Positions 32,221 to 41,470 of a stretch of 45,519 bases of DNA are shown here, one piece after another. The notes beneath the pieces were generated by a model that saw only the letters and a program-made list of their open reading frames with translations, made no database searches and was not told where the DNA came from. This DNA is from Acidobacteriota bacterium (GTDB taxonomy: Bacteria; Acidobacteriota; Terriglobia; UBA7540). Where the stretch lies: the NCBI GenBank assembly GCA_021787735.1, contig JAJYLL010000028.1, positions 1-45,519 of the forward strand. The letters are read 5' to 3'. How positions within the stretch are numbered: position 1 is the stretch's first letter; each line of letters starts with the position of its first letter. The translations under genes and the position numbers were made by a program.

Positions 32221-33915
32221 ATGAGACGAAATGCCCAATTCGGTATCATCGTTCTTTTGACGGGACTTTCCATGGCATGTACCCAACCCATCCAACCAGC
32301 GTCCAGCGGGACCTCCCGCTTCGGCGTTGTTGCTCCGGACCTGCAAGCGCGCCTGGCAAAGTGGCGCCGGGTCGAGATGCCTTTTGATGCTTCCGGGTTG
32401 ACGGAAAACCAGCGGAAGGTAGTGGGCAAGCTGGTGGACGCTTGCCGCTACGTGGACGATATTTTCTGGCGACAGAGCGACCCTGACGCTCTTGAGCTTT
32501 ACCTGTCTTTGCGAGATAAGAAAGATCCGGACGATGTTGCACTGCGCCGCTTCCTGATGATCAACGGAAGCCGCTTCGATCTCCTGAACGATAACAAGCC
32601 TTTTGTGGGTACTCTCCCCATGCCGCCGGGACACTGGCTTTATCCCCTGGATTTAACGCGCGCGGAGGTTGACGCCTACATCAAGAACCACCCCGGTGTG
32701 AAACGTGACATCTACAGCCCCTACACAGTTGTCCAGCATGAAGATGGAGCCCTGGCTTCAATCCCTTACAACGTTGCTTACAAACCGTATCTGGAAAAAG
32801 CCGCTGCGGACCTTCGTGATGCCGCCGCGCTCACGAGCGACAAAGCCTTTGCGAAGTTTCTGACTGCCCGCGCTGAGGCGCTGCTGAATGATAACTACTA
32901 CCCGAGCGACGTCCTTTGGCTGGAATTGAAAGACCCGAAAATTGACGTGATCTTTGCGCCGTATGAAACCTACCTGGACGGTCTGCTTGGCGTCAAAACT
33001 TCGTATGGCGCGGCAGTGTTGATTCGAAATGAAGCCGAAAGCAAAAAGTTTGCTCTATTCCAGAAGTATATTCCGATGATCCAGCGCGACTTGCCGCTGC
33101 CTGCCGCCGATCTGCCCTCGCTACAGGGACATGCAACGCCGATGGAGGTGGTGGATTCGCCGTTCCGTGCGGGTGACCTGCGGCATGGCTACCAGGCCGT
33201 TGCAGACAACCTGCCGAACGATCCTCGAATTCACCAGGCCATGGGCACCAAGAAAATCTTCTTCAAAAACTTCATGGATGCCCGCGTCAACTATGTGATG
33301 CTGCCGCTGGTGAAACACCTGATGGAGCCCAAACAGGCGGCGCAGGTGACGGGTGAAGGTTACCTGGCCATGGTCGTGATGCACGAAATCTCCCACGGCC
33401 TCGGGCCTGCGTATTCACAGGTTGGAAACAAGAAGGTCAGCATCCGTGAGGCCCTTGGCCCCATCTACTCACCGCTGGAAGAAGCCAAGGCGGACGTTGT
33501 GGGCATGTATGGACTGAAGTGGCTGGTGGACCATCACGCCCTTCCGGAGTCGAGCCTGGATGAGGCCTATGCCTCCTATGTGGGAGGAATTTTCCGCACA
33601 GTCCGCTTCGGTGTCGGCGAAGCGCACGGAAAAGCGGAAATCATGGAGTTTAACTACCTGAGCGAGCAGAAGGCGGTCACGTGGAATGCCGCGGCGGGTC
33701 GCTTTACGATTGATTATCTGCGCTTGCCCGGCGCTGTGAAAAAGCTGGCACAGGAACTTCTGGAGATTGAAGCCATGGGCGATCGCTCCCGGGCTGAGGC
33801 CTTGTTCAATCGCTACGACAACATGCCGTCGGATCTTCAATCTGCGCTGGCTAAAATAAGCGATGTCCCCGTCGATATCGAACCGGTTTTTTCATTTCCC
33901 GAGAACGTACAGTAG
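32221..33915 (+). CDS. M49-like zinc peptidase lipoprotein
   Basis: A 564-residue protein related to dipeptidyl-peptidase III (M49). It has a lipoprotein signal (FGIIVLLTGLSMAC, lipobox LSMAC). The metal site is His388-Glu389-x2-His392 in VMHEISHGLGPAY and Glu420-Glu421 in EEAKADVVG. Classical M49 enzymes have HExxGH; here the motif is HExxHGxGP, a variant I recall from bacterial relatives and the C-terminal domain of a plant Nudix protein. I chose ATG 32221, with AAGGGGGGCAGG before it; the frame is open to 32152 but lacks a signal. It may cleave dipeptides from peptides produced by the upstream S9 peptidase, though the change in the metal motif leaves activity open. Confidence 0.8.
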   Translation: MRRNAQFGIIVLLTGLSMACTQPIQPASSGTSRFGVVAPDLQARLAKWRRVEMPFDASGLTENQRKVVGKLVDACRYVDDIFWRQSDPDALELYLSLRDKKDPDDVALRRFLMINGSRFDLLNDNKPFVGTLPMPPGHWLYPLDLTRAEVDAYIKNHPGVKRDIYSPYTVVQHEDGALASIPYNVAYKPYLEKAAADLRDAAALTSDKAFAKFLTARAEALLNDNYYPSDVLWLELKDPKIDVIFAPYETYLDGLLGVKTSYGAAVLIRNEAESKKFALFQKYIPMIQRDLPLPAADLPSLQGHATPMEVVDSPFRAGDLRHGYQAVADNLPNDPRIHQAMGTKKIFFKNFMDARVNYVMLPLVKHLMEPKQAAQVTGEGYLAMVVMHEISHGLGPAYSQVGNKKVSIREALGPIYSPLEEAKADVVGMYGLKWLVDHHALPESSLDEAYASYVGGIFRTVRFGVGEAHGKAEIMEFNYLSEQKAVTWNAAAGRFTIDYLRLPGAVKKLAQELLEIEAMGDRSRAEALFNRYDNMPSDLQSALAKISDVPVDIEPVFSFPENVQ

Positions 33916-33996
33916 TGAGGTTTCATCGAGCCTCGGTTGAATTTTCCCCTATCCGCTGCGTCCCAATCGTCTGTGGGTGTCGAAGAGGATCCTGCG

Positions 33997-36603
33997 TCAA
34001 TCCGCAAACTCAATCACGATTCCGTTAATCCGTTTTCCAAGGCCGGCAAATTGCCCAAACATGGGCGAGGTGATGTTGTTGTAAACGGCCGTTGGGTTCT
34101 GACGCCCGGTGGTATCAATCGAGTAAATTCCAAAGCGGAACTTGTGGCCCGGATGGAAATGAAACGGCAGGGGAAAGTCTCTGTAGAGACGCCAGTTGAG
34201 TGAGAAAAAGATGGGATATCGCTGGCTATTGGCTTTGCCTACATAGTTCTGCAGAACGTCAACATTCGAGTACGGAAATCCGGAATGGAGATCGACCGAA
34301 GGGCTGAGCATGAATCCCAAGGGCATCTTGAAGAGGCCAAACCCCGACAGCCGGTTTGGAAAGTCGGAAGGCAGGTTGGCGTAAACGTCCGGCCGGATGA
34401 CCGGGATCTCAAGCGGCACAAAGATGTTGTCTGTCGTATTCAAATCGCCCTGGCCCTTGCTGCGGACATACGATACGCTGAAGTTGGCATTTTCTCCCGC
34501 ACGGTAATCCAGTGTGAATTCGTATTCGTGATAGCGCGAACTTCCCAGGTTCGAAAGCAGAAGCGTTCCTTTGCCGGCCGGCCCGGTAACGGGATTGATG
34601 ATAAACAGCCTGGTGGTGTGGCTGTAAAGGGTGCTGAATTTTGCCGTCACCTTCCTTGAAAAGCGGTGGGTAAGCTGGATCCTCCAAGTCAGGTTGCGCG
34701 GTGTGCTGCCAAGGTCCGAACAGTCAGGAAGAATCTGCGGACTTCCGCCGACGATCCGCGAGCATTGGTTGAGATAAGGGACGGGGGGGCCCATCGGAGT
34801 GCCGCTGAGGTCGAGCGGGGTAATTATGCGAGTGGGGTTATCCGCAAAACTGGGTGCAAGCAGTGGCGTGCGGTCATAAAACATCCCGATGCCGCCTTGA
34901 AGGACAGTCCTGGCGCTCTGGTCCAAGGCGTAGACCATGCCGAGGCGCGGAGCAAAGTTTACCGCGTTGCCATCAGTGGTACCAAAGTAACGCAGACCGA
35001 GTGTTGCCGCCAGTCGGTTCGTGAATATCCAATGGTCCTGTCCGAAAACAGCAGCCGTTGTGTCGCTGGCGCTCAGGTTTCCCGGCGCACTGAAGTCGGT
35101 CCGCTCGGCTGCGGTACCGTCGTTCCGAAGAATCAATACCGGGTGTGACTGGCTAGCCCCGGTGAAATCGCGATGGATGATGTCGGTGCCGAACATCATC
35201 TCGTGTGTGCCGGACCACCGCTTGGCGGGCAGGTTGAAGATGGACTGTCCCTCCTCCTGATGGCTGTTTCTTGACAGCGTGTTGAAGTAGTTACCGCCAA
35301 TCCCAGTGGGCGTCAGCAACATATCTTCCGGGCCGTGGCCGTGCGCGTAACCGTCCATGTTGGTGTACGCGAACAGTGTGTGCAAAATGCCGCCCGATCT
35401 GAACTGGTAGGTGTCGGAGCCTTCGATGGAATAGCCTTTCTGCCCCATGTCTGCCGTCGCAGGCCGAGGTATCAAGACGTTGAGGTCGGCCCACTGGTAC
35501 CGCCTGGGAAAAAGATTCACAGTGAGGGAAGCAACATTCCGTTGTGATAGTAAGAATTGAAAGTGCGAAATGGAGTTGTAGCCCTGAGTCTTTTTCGAGT
35601 CGTTGGGCCAGGCCAGGCCGCGAACATCCGGCTTCCTCAACTCGTAGAGGAAAGATTCTGAAAAGTTGACTTTGTCTTTTAAAACGGGAAAACCAAAGCT
35701 GATGCGCGGCGTCGCGCGGGCAAAGCCGACAAGGTCGCCTTCCTTGCCGCGAATGCTCGGATTCAGGTCATGCATGGTCAGGGACCACTGGCTCGGCGGT
35801 GCTTTTAGTTCGACACTGGTCATGCCCCCTACAAAACCCCCGTATTGCGCGCCAAAGGGGGCCTTGTAGACCTCCACGCTCTGGATGGCATCAATCGGCA
35901 CGTCGATAGAGTAGGTTCCCGTAACCGGATCGACGGCCTGTGCGGAATCCAAAAGCAGCATGCTCTCGCTTTCCGGGACGCCCTTGATGAAAAGCTTGCC
36001 GCTTTGCAGTTGAACAACTCCCGGCGTGACTGGTAACTCCTGCTTGAGTTCCTGTTGGACGACAGGGATGGTCAGGAGTTGTTTTGTTTGCAACGTCTGG
36101 GTTGCAGGGTTGGTGCCTTGGGTTGAGACGATCGGCGCAGTTTCCCTCACTTCGACTTTCTGCCGGATTTCGAGAAACTGGATTCGAATGTCTTCGGTAA
36201 GCGTCTGGCCGGCAGTGATAGTGATCTCCCGCTTGACAGGCTTGAAACCTTCAATAGTGGCTTCCAGGGTGTAGGGCCCGGCTGGAATGTCCTGCAGTTC
36301 ATATTGCCCGCTCTCGTTGGAATACGTGGTCATGGGCGCCAAGCCAGGCGCGTTGGCAGTCAGCTTGATAGCCACCCCGCCGACAGGGAATGCCTGGCCC
36401 TGGGGATTGAGCGCCGTCGTGGCTCCGCGAAGCGTGCCGGTTGACATCTGGGCGGCAGCAATGACTGGGAGCCATAGCAAAGCAATCAAGAGGGCCGCAG
36501 CCAGCCTTGCACAGTTGCCGGCCGACGTATGCTTCCGGCAACCGGGCACGTGGGTGTGGGTTCTGGAGCATGATTGCGTTTGTCTTTCGAATCGGATTAT
36601 CAT
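33997..36603 (-). CDS. TonB-dependent receptor, Oar-like with carboxypeptidase-regulatory domain
   Basis: An 868-residue outer-membrane protein. After a basic N-terminus and a hydrophobic signal (LAAALLIALLWLPVIAAAQ), residues 55-150 form a carboxypeptidase-regulatory-like domain (SNESGQYELQDIPAGPYTLE, VKREITITAGQTL). The plug follows (IDVPIDAIQSVEVYKAPFG, AQYGGFVGGMTSVELK). The remaining 600 residues are a beta-barrel. This architecture is greatly expanded in Acidobacteria and is tied to uptake of large or oligomeric substrates, often glycans or peptides. I chose ATG 36603; a TTG at 36612 is in frame. No Shine-Dalgarno is seen. It converges on the M49-like gene, 81 bases away. Confidence 0.87.
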   Translation of the reverse strand: MIIRFERQTQSCSRTHTHVPGCRKHTSAGNCARLAAALLIALLWLPVIAAAQMSTGTLRGATTALNPQGQAFPVGGVAIKLTANAPGLAPMTTYSNESGQYELQDIPAGPYTLEATIEGFKPVKREITITAGQTLTEDIRIQFLEIRQKVEVRETAPIVSTQGTNPATQTLQTKQLLTIPVVQQELKQELPVTPGVVQLQSGKLFIKGVPESESMLLLDSAQAVDPVTGTYSIDVPIDAIQSVEVYKAPFGAQYGGFVGGMTSVELKAPPSQWSLTMHDLNPSIRGKEGDLVGFARATPRISFGFPVLKDKVNFSESFLYELRKPDVRGLAWPNDSKKTQGYNSISHFQFLLSQRNVASLTVNLFPRRYQWADLNVLIPRPATADMGQKGYSIEGSDTYQFRSGGILHTLFAYTNMDGYAHGHGPEDMLLTPTGIGGNYFNTLSRNSHQEEGQSIFNLPAKRWSGTHEMMFGTDIIHRDFTGASQSHPVLILRNDGTAAERTDFSAPGNLSASDTTAAVFGQDHWIFTNRLAATLGLRYFGTTDGNAVNFAPRLGMVYALDQSARTVLQGGIGMFYDRTPLLAPSFADNPTRIITPLDLSGTPMGPPVPYLNQCSRIVGGSPQILPDCSDLGSTPRNLTWRIQLTHRFSRKVTAKFSTLYSHTTRLFIINPVTGPAGKGTLLLSNLGSSRYHEYEFTLDYRAGENANFSVSYVRSKGQGDLNTTDNIFVPLEIPVIRPDVYANLPSDFPNRLSGFGLFKMPLGFMLSPSVDLHSGFPYSNVDVLQNYVGKANSQRYPIFFSLNWRLYRDFPLPFHFHPGHKFRFGIYSIDTTGRQNPTAVYNNITSPMFGQFAGLGKRINGIVIEFAD

Positions 36604-37262
36604 CTGGATCAAATTGTGCTGGAATGGAGCTTCTGTTGTTTCGGCCCTGTCCTTCCGTTTCTGTCAGCGTTCGCGGCCGGCCCTGTGCAGGATGAGCAAT
36701 CTTGCCTTGGGGCTTGATTTTGCAGGGTTCTGAGAGGCATTTCCTGCAAGATTGTCGGCCCGTGTCCTGATTTGCAGTAAGACTCGCACCTTATGAGATG
36801 AAAAAGATATGGAAACGGATACGCCGGGTTCCCGTTTTGGTGGCGAATGAGATTTGACAACCAGACTCTAAAACCAGTAAAAGTAGCACATGCTGGCCTG
36901 GCAGATTCGCGAGCGCGTTCGTCATGAATGGGCTCTGCTCGTGAATTGAGGGGGCGACGCCAAGCGCGCCCACCCGCTTATGTTATCAGTTATGAACCGA
37001 ACGAGGCAATTGCGAGGTTTCCGGACGTTTTTTTACGTGAGGCCGTTGGCAGAAAAAGAGATTCTTTTGCGGTGGTGACATGAGATGGGGGTTGTGTCGG
37101 TGCCGTTGCTGAAGATGCCTGTGGCAATTAACTTCCCGAATCGAAGATTGATTTGACTTTGCCTCCTGACTGGTTGGACAATATTTGCAACTGTAGGCCG
37201 GTTCGGATGCCCAATGTGCGGCTCTTGTGATTCACCCGAGATCCAGGGGCGGAGGAATCTGA
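36604..37262. other. Long spacer upstream of leuA and the TonB receptor
   Basis: About 650 bases separate the divergent TonB-receptor and leuA genes. I see no convincing protein gene. Two very short open frames could be leader peptides of leuA: 36992-37078 (28 codons, ending near EILLRW) and 37207-37230 (MPNVRLL). Neither has a clear ribosome binding site or a following terminator hairpin I could define. GGAGG stands seven bases before the leuA ATG. Confidence 0.4.
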
Positions 37263-38855
37263 ATGAGCGAGAAGCTTTACATTTTTGACACAACCTTGCG
37301 TGACGGTGAACAGTCGCCGGGATGCAGTATGAATCTCGCAGAAAAGCTGGAGATGGCTCGCCAGCTCGACCGTCTGGGTGTGGACATCCTTGAGGCCGGT
37401 TTCCCCGTTGCTTCGCAGGGCGACTATGACGCCGTTCTAGCGATTGCCGAGGAAATTCGCCGGCCCACCATCGCGGCGCTTGCTCGTGCAAACGAGTTTG
37501 ATATCGACCGCGCCTGGGCAGCGCTTAAGGGTGCCGCAAAGCCCCGAATCCACACGTTTCTTGCAACCTCTGACATTCACCTGAAATATAAGCTCCGTAA
37601 GACCAGGGAAGAAGTGCTCAAGATGATTTCCTGGGCCGTCGGCCACGCCAGTTCGCTCTGCCAGGACGTTGAGTTTTCCCCTGAGGACGCGGGCAGGACC
37701 GACCGCAGCTACCTGATCGAATGCTGCCACGCGGCCGTGGAAGCCGGGGCGACGGTTCTGAACCTTCCGGATACCGTGGGCTACTGCCTGGAGCCTGAAT
37801 ACGAGAAGATGTTTGCCGATGTGAAGGCCGGGGTTCCTGGAATTGAAAAAGTCATATTAAGCACGCATACGCACAATGATTTGGGCCTCGCCGTTGCCAA
37901 CACGCTGGCGGGAGTTCGCGGAGGAGCACGCCAGGTGGAGTGCACCATCAATGGCATCGGCGAAAGGGCAGGGAATGCGGCCCTTGAAGAAGTTGTGATG
38001 GCGGTCTATGTGCGCCGCGACGTTGAACCCGTCTACACGGACATTCACACGGAACAGCTTTACGCTGCAAGCCAGTTGCTGATCCGCCTGACCGGGATGG
38101 TTGTGCAAAGGAACAAAGCCATCGTGGGCCGCAATGCGTTTGCGCACGAAGCGGGCATTCATCAGGATGGCTACCTGAAGAACGCCATCACCTACGAAAT
38201 CATTTCTCCGGAAACGGTGGGCATGCCTACCAACCACATCGTGCTCGGGAAGCACTCCGGCCGTCACGCCCTGGCGAACCGCTACAAGGAATTGGGCTAC
38301 GATTTGACCAAGCCGGAAATCGAGCGCGCCTACGAATTGTTTACTCGACTGGCGGACCGCAAGAAGAATGTGTACGACGAGGACCTGATCAGCATTGTAA
38401 ACGAGGGCTTCGAGCACATTCCGGAACTCTACACGCTGAAGCTTCTTGAAAGCGTGTCCAACAGCGAAGGGCGCTCGACGGCGACCGTTGAGTTGGAACG
38501 AGACGATCAGTCCTATCGCGAGTCGGCCACCGCGGAGGGCCCCTGCGATGCCGCGTTTCGAGCGATCGACCGGATTACCGGCATGCAGGGAACCGTGACT
38601 GACTTCTCTGTGCACTCCCTGGGTGCGGGGCCGGACGGCACGGCTGAGGTTTGCATTCGCGCCCGCTTTCAGGAAAAGGAGTTTTTCGGGAAGTCCATAA
38701 GTTACAACGTAGTTGAAGCCGCCGCACGCGCCTATCTCCAGGCCGCCAACAAGGGCGTGTACGAAATCAGGCGCGCTGCAAAAGAGTCGGCGTCCTGCAG
38801 GAGCTCGGTGCATGAAAATGAGCTGGTTGATCGCCTTCTGCCAGGCGGGTACTGA
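37263..38855 (+). CDS. leuA: 2-isopropylmalate synthase
   Basis: A 530-residue enzyme joining acetyl-CoA and 2-oxoisovalerate, the first step of leucine synthesis. The N-terminal signature [16 protein letters not shown] and the metal motif [16 protein letters not shown] near residue 202 are typical; [17 protein letters not shown] follows. Residues from about 395 form the allosteric LeuA domain ([42 protein letters not shown]-like strand), so leucine feedback control is expected. GGAGG precedes ATG 37263. leuB follows in the same direction after 226 bases, but leuC and leuD are not between them. Length is normal for the family. Confidence 0.95.
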   Translation: MSEKLYIFDTTLRDGEQSPGCSMNLAEKLEMARQLDRLGVDILEAGFPVASQGDYDAVLAIAEEIRRPTIAALARANEFDIDRAWAALKGAAKPRIHTFLATSDIHLKYKLRKTREEVLKMISWAVGHASSLCQDVEFSPEDAGRTDRSYLIECCHAAVEAGATVLNLPDTVGYCLEPEYEKMFADVKAGVPGIEKVILSTHTHNDLGLAVANTLAGVRGGARQVECTINGIGERAGNAALEEVVMAVYVRRDVEPVYTDIHTEQLYAASQLLIRLTGMVVQRNKAIVGRNAFAHEAGIHQDGYLKNAITYEIISPETVGMPTNHIVLGKHSGRHALANRYKELGYDLTKPEIERAYELFTRLADRKKNVYDEDLISIVNEGFEHIPELYTLKLLESVSNSEGRSTATVELERDDQSYRESATAEGPCDAAFRAIDRITGMQGTVTDFSVHSLGAGPDGTAEVCIRARFQEKEFFGKSISYNVVEAAARAYLQAANKGVYEIRRAAKESASCRSSVHENELVDRLLPGGY

Positions 38856-39081
38856 CTTGGCGGACCCTGGGCTGTGCGCCAGATTGGTACAGCTTTTTCC
38901 AAATGTGACAAAAATTGTCACCATGCAGCAGATTCATTATATTTTCGTTTAAGATATTGATAATAATATATTTACTTTGAATTCCCTGCCGCGGTGTGCT
39001 TCGTTTGGATCTTTTCATTGCTTTAAGTTCAATTAAATCTTGTCTTTTCAAGGCATGATCGTTTAAGATGCCTGTTATCAA
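38856..39081. other. AT-rich spacer between leuA and leuB with a small palindrome
   Basis: These 226 bases are strikingly AT-rich in their centre (about 38890-39060) compared with the GC-rich genes around. A perfect hairpin GTGACA/TGTCAC with loop AAAAT lies at 38905-38921. The AT-rich stretch could hold a separate leuB promoter or a regulator site. There is no Shine-Dalgarno right before the leuB ATG. Confidence 0.45.
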
Positions 39082-40197
39082 ATGAATGCCATATTCAAAA
39101 TAGCCGTCTTGCCGGGCGACGGAATCGGCCCGGAGGTAACTGAAGAAGCGCTCAAGGTACTCCGCGCGATCGAGGGTGTTCTTGGGCCAAAGTTCCGTTT
39201 TCAGACGGGGCTTGTAGGTGGTTGCGCCATTGATGCCACTGCCGTACCGTTGCCGCCGGAAACCATTTCAATCTGCAACCACGCGCAAGCCGTTCTTCTG
39301 GGAGCGGTCGGCGGGCCTCGATGGGACTCCCGCCGTCCCGACAGCCGCCCTGAAGCTGGTTTGCTGCAACTGCGCCAGCGTCTGCGCGTTTACGCGAACC
39401 TGCGCCCGGCGCGCGTGATTGATTCGCTGGTCAGCGTTTCGGCGCTGAAGCCTGCGGTCGTGCGCGGCACGGACCTGGTGATTGTGCGCGAGTTGATGGG
39501 CGGAATCTATTTTGGCAATCCTCGCGGCATTTTTTCCAAAAACGGCGAGCGGATGGGTGTAAACACCGAGGTCTACCACGAAAGCGAAGTGGAGCGCGTG
39601 GCGCACCGTGCGTTCCAGCTTGCGCGCCAGCGCCGGCGGAAGGTGACTTCGGTTGACAAGGCGAACGTGCTTGAAAGCTCGCGTCTGTGGCGCGACGTAG
39701 TCACGCGCGTTGGCCAGGCGTATCCGGACGTTGCGCTTGAGCATCTCTACGTTGACAATTGCGCCATGCAGTTGATTGCGCGTCCCACCAGTTTTGACGT
39801 CATCCTCACCAACAATATTTTCGGCGACATTCTCAGTGATGAAGCGGCCATGCTGACGGGCTCGATTGGCCTGTTGCCCTCGGCCAGCCTGGGTGAGCGC
39901 TCCGGCCTCTACGAACCGGTCCATGGTTCCGCGCCGGACATCGTGGGAAAGAAGCGCGCCAATCCCATTGCAACCATTGCATCCGTCGCCCTGATGTTGC
40001 GCTACTCCTTCCACATGGAACGCGCTGCGGCGGCGATTGAAGCCGCGATTGAAAAGGTATTAAGGTCTGGAGCGCGCACGCCCGATCTGCCGGGGCGCAA
40101 GCGCGCAATTACAACCTCCCGCATGGGCAACCTGATTGCAGAAGCGACCGTAAAGTTTCTCTCCTCGCCGCGTTTTCTTCCCAAAGAGAAACCGTAG
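39082..40197 (+). CDS. leuB: 3-isopropylmalate dehydrogenase
   Basis: A 371-residue NAD-dependent enzyme that oxidises and decarboxylates 3-isopropylmalate in leucine synthesis. The start IAVLPGDGIGPEVTEEALKV is diagnostic. Further motifs are LLGAVGGPRWD, LLQLRQRLRVYANLRPAR (substrate arginines), VIVRELMGGIYFG, SVDKANVLESSRLWR, DVILTNNIFGDILSDEAAML and EPVHGSAPDIVGK. The ATG at 39082 follows directly on the known N-terminal start of the family, but no Shine-Dalgarno is present. The protein is slightly longer at the C-terminus (FLSSPRFLPKEKP). An Rhs-related array starts 150 bases downstream. Confidence 0.95.
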   Translation: MNAIFKIAVLPGDGIGPEVTEEALKVLRAIEGVLGPKFRFQTGLVGGCAIDATAVPLPPETISICNHAQAVLLGAVGGPRWDSRRPDSRPEAGLLQLRQRLRVYANLRPARVIDSLVSVSALKPAVVRGTDLVIVRELMGGIYFGNPRGIFSKNGERMGVNTEVYHESEVERVAHRAFQLARQRRRKVTSVDKANVLESSRLWRDVVTRVGQAYPDVALEHLYVDNCAMQLIARPTSFDVILTNNIFGDILSDEAAMLTGSIGLLPSASLGERSGLYEPVHGSAPDIVGKKRANPIATIASVALMLRYSFHMERAAAAIEAAIEKVLRSGARTPDLPGRKRAITTSRMGNLIAEATVKFLSSPRFLPKEKP

Positions 40198-40236
40198 GGC
40201 AATTTCATTTCCCCCTTGTAGCGAGCGATTAGCGCA

Positions 40237-40309
40237 GACCTCCAGCGTTGAGGTCCGTGGCTTTTGCTTACGAAAGCAGGGCAGCCTCGAGTCTGTGGAT
40301 TCCAGACTC
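40237..40309. repeat. Two hairpins upstream of the first Rhs module
   Basis: GACCTC/GAGGTC (40237-40242 with 40250-40255, loop CAGCGTT) is followed by GAGTCTG/CAGACTC (40289-40295 with 40303-40309, loop TGGATTC). The first hairpin has a close counterpart at 43644-43664 upstream of the third module (loop CGGGTCT, same flanks TGAGGTCCG). Neither lies before the second module. They may be terminators of the preceding genes or marks of the recombination that placed the modules. Confidence 0.5.
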
Positions 40310-40348
40310 TACGGCAATTAGTCGTTGTGCAGGCGTCTGCGGAGCGTT

Positions 40349-41470
40349 ATGCTGCGTGGCATGACGCTCACCTACCCGCGAGACATTTTTGGCGACCGGA
40401 CGGGAATCTGGGACGACCGGCCCAGCCAGAACTGGCTCGGGTGGGACATTTTCTGGTCGCGAGTGGCGGGGCAGCGGCTGAACATGGGCGGCGCGAGCGC
40501 CTACATCGACCACGCGGACGCGATCGGTTCCACCGTCATGGAAACGGGCCCCGCCGGGGCCGTGCAATGGGACGTGGTTAATGGCCCCTGGGGGCAGGTG
40601 TGGCAGCAGACAGGCACGCGGCAGTCGCAGGTGTTCGCGGGGATGGATTGGCAGGTCAACGACCCCTTGATGCCTTCGGCCACTCGCGAATACAGCGACG
40701 GCCTCGGCCGCTGGATGACCCCCGACCCACTGGGCAGGAAAGCCGCTTCACTCACTGATTCGCAAAGTTGGAACATGTATGCTTATGTGGGAAACAATCC
40801 TACGAGCCTCAACGACCCGTCAGGTGGATCCATTGAGCTAACCTGCTCCAGCGCGGATTCGGAGAAATGTGTTGAGCAGCGTCACTTAGAACTCCAAGCT
40901 TTGCAGCAGGCAGTCGGCGCAAAAGCGGGTTCCTACCTCTACGAGAATCCTGTTACCACGACCGACACCAAGGGAAATTCGACGACGAAATACTATGTGG
41001 GTATATATTCGGGCGGGCCGAGCGGGAAGGGTCCAGAATTCGACAAGATCAACTCCGTCGCAGGCGAAATCGCCCCTATTATCAACGACACAAAGAACCT
41101 CCAGCTGGCGATTGCTGCATCAGGAAGCAGTCTCACTGATGACCTCGGGAATAGTCTTACACTAAGCGGTCGAAGCCCTGGAGCGACTGGATTCTTTGAG
41201 GGGAATCTGCGAACCTACCTGGTAGACCCATCCATTGCACTTGCGCCGCTCCCGAACGTCATGATGCTCCCTCCCTCTGGCCCCGGTGTGGTGACGCCTG
41301 GCATAGTTCTTGGACACGAACTTGGGCACGCAAGGGGGGTAATGACAGGGGCACTGCCGGGCCAGACGGAAGACGACTCCTTGCGCATCGAAAATAAGAT
41401 CCGCGTGCTGGACGATCCCAATGCTCCAATTCGGCTTCTCCATAACTGCCCGCCAGGGGCGTGCCAATGA
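40349..41470 (+). CDS. Truncated Rhs tip with HExxH metallopeptidase-like C-terminal domain (module 1)
   Basis: A 373-residue orphan Rhs C-terminus. The first 155 residues are the Rhs-associated core (MTLTYPRDIFGDRTGIWDD, REYSDGLGRWMTPDP, NMYAYVGNNPTSLNDPSG); the huge N-terminal YD-repeat shell is missing. After DPSG comes a unique domain with GIVLGHELGHARG (His323-Glu324-x2-His327) and a later Glu in SLRIENKIR, an arrangement like M91/NleD-type zinc effector proteases. It ends HNCPPGACQ. GGAG sits four bases before ATG 40349; ATG 40361 is an alternative. The stop overlaps the next ATG (ATGA). It would act as a toxin if attached to a delivery shell; whether this short form is made or secreted is unknown. 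Confidence 0.75.
   Translation: MLRGMTLTYPRDIFGDRTGIWDDRPSQNWLGWDIFWSRVAGQRLNMGGASAYIDHADAIGSTVMETGPAGAVQWDVVNGPWGQVWQQTGTRQSQVFAGMDWQVNDPLMPSATREYSDGLGRWMTPDPLGRKAASLTDSQSWNMYAYVGNNPTSLNDPSGGSIELTCSSADSEKCVEQRHLELQALQQAVGAKAGSYLYENPVTTTDTKGNSTTKYYVGIYSGGPSGKGPEFDKINSVAGEIAPIINDTKNLQLAIAASGSSLTDDLGNSLTLSGRSPGATGFFEGNLRTYLVDPSIALAPLPNVMMLPPSGPGVVTPGIVLGHELGHARGVMTGALPGQTEDDSLRIENKIRVLDDPNAPIRLLHNCPPGACQ

Noticed and set aside
37857-38924. 355-codon minus-strand open frame
   Set aside because: Shadow of leuA caused by GC-rich third codon positions; leuA motifs on the plus strand are unambiguous.
38900-38925. CRP-type operator before leuB
   Set aside because: TGTGA and TCAC half sites are present, but the spacing is nine bases and not six; kept only as a palindrome.
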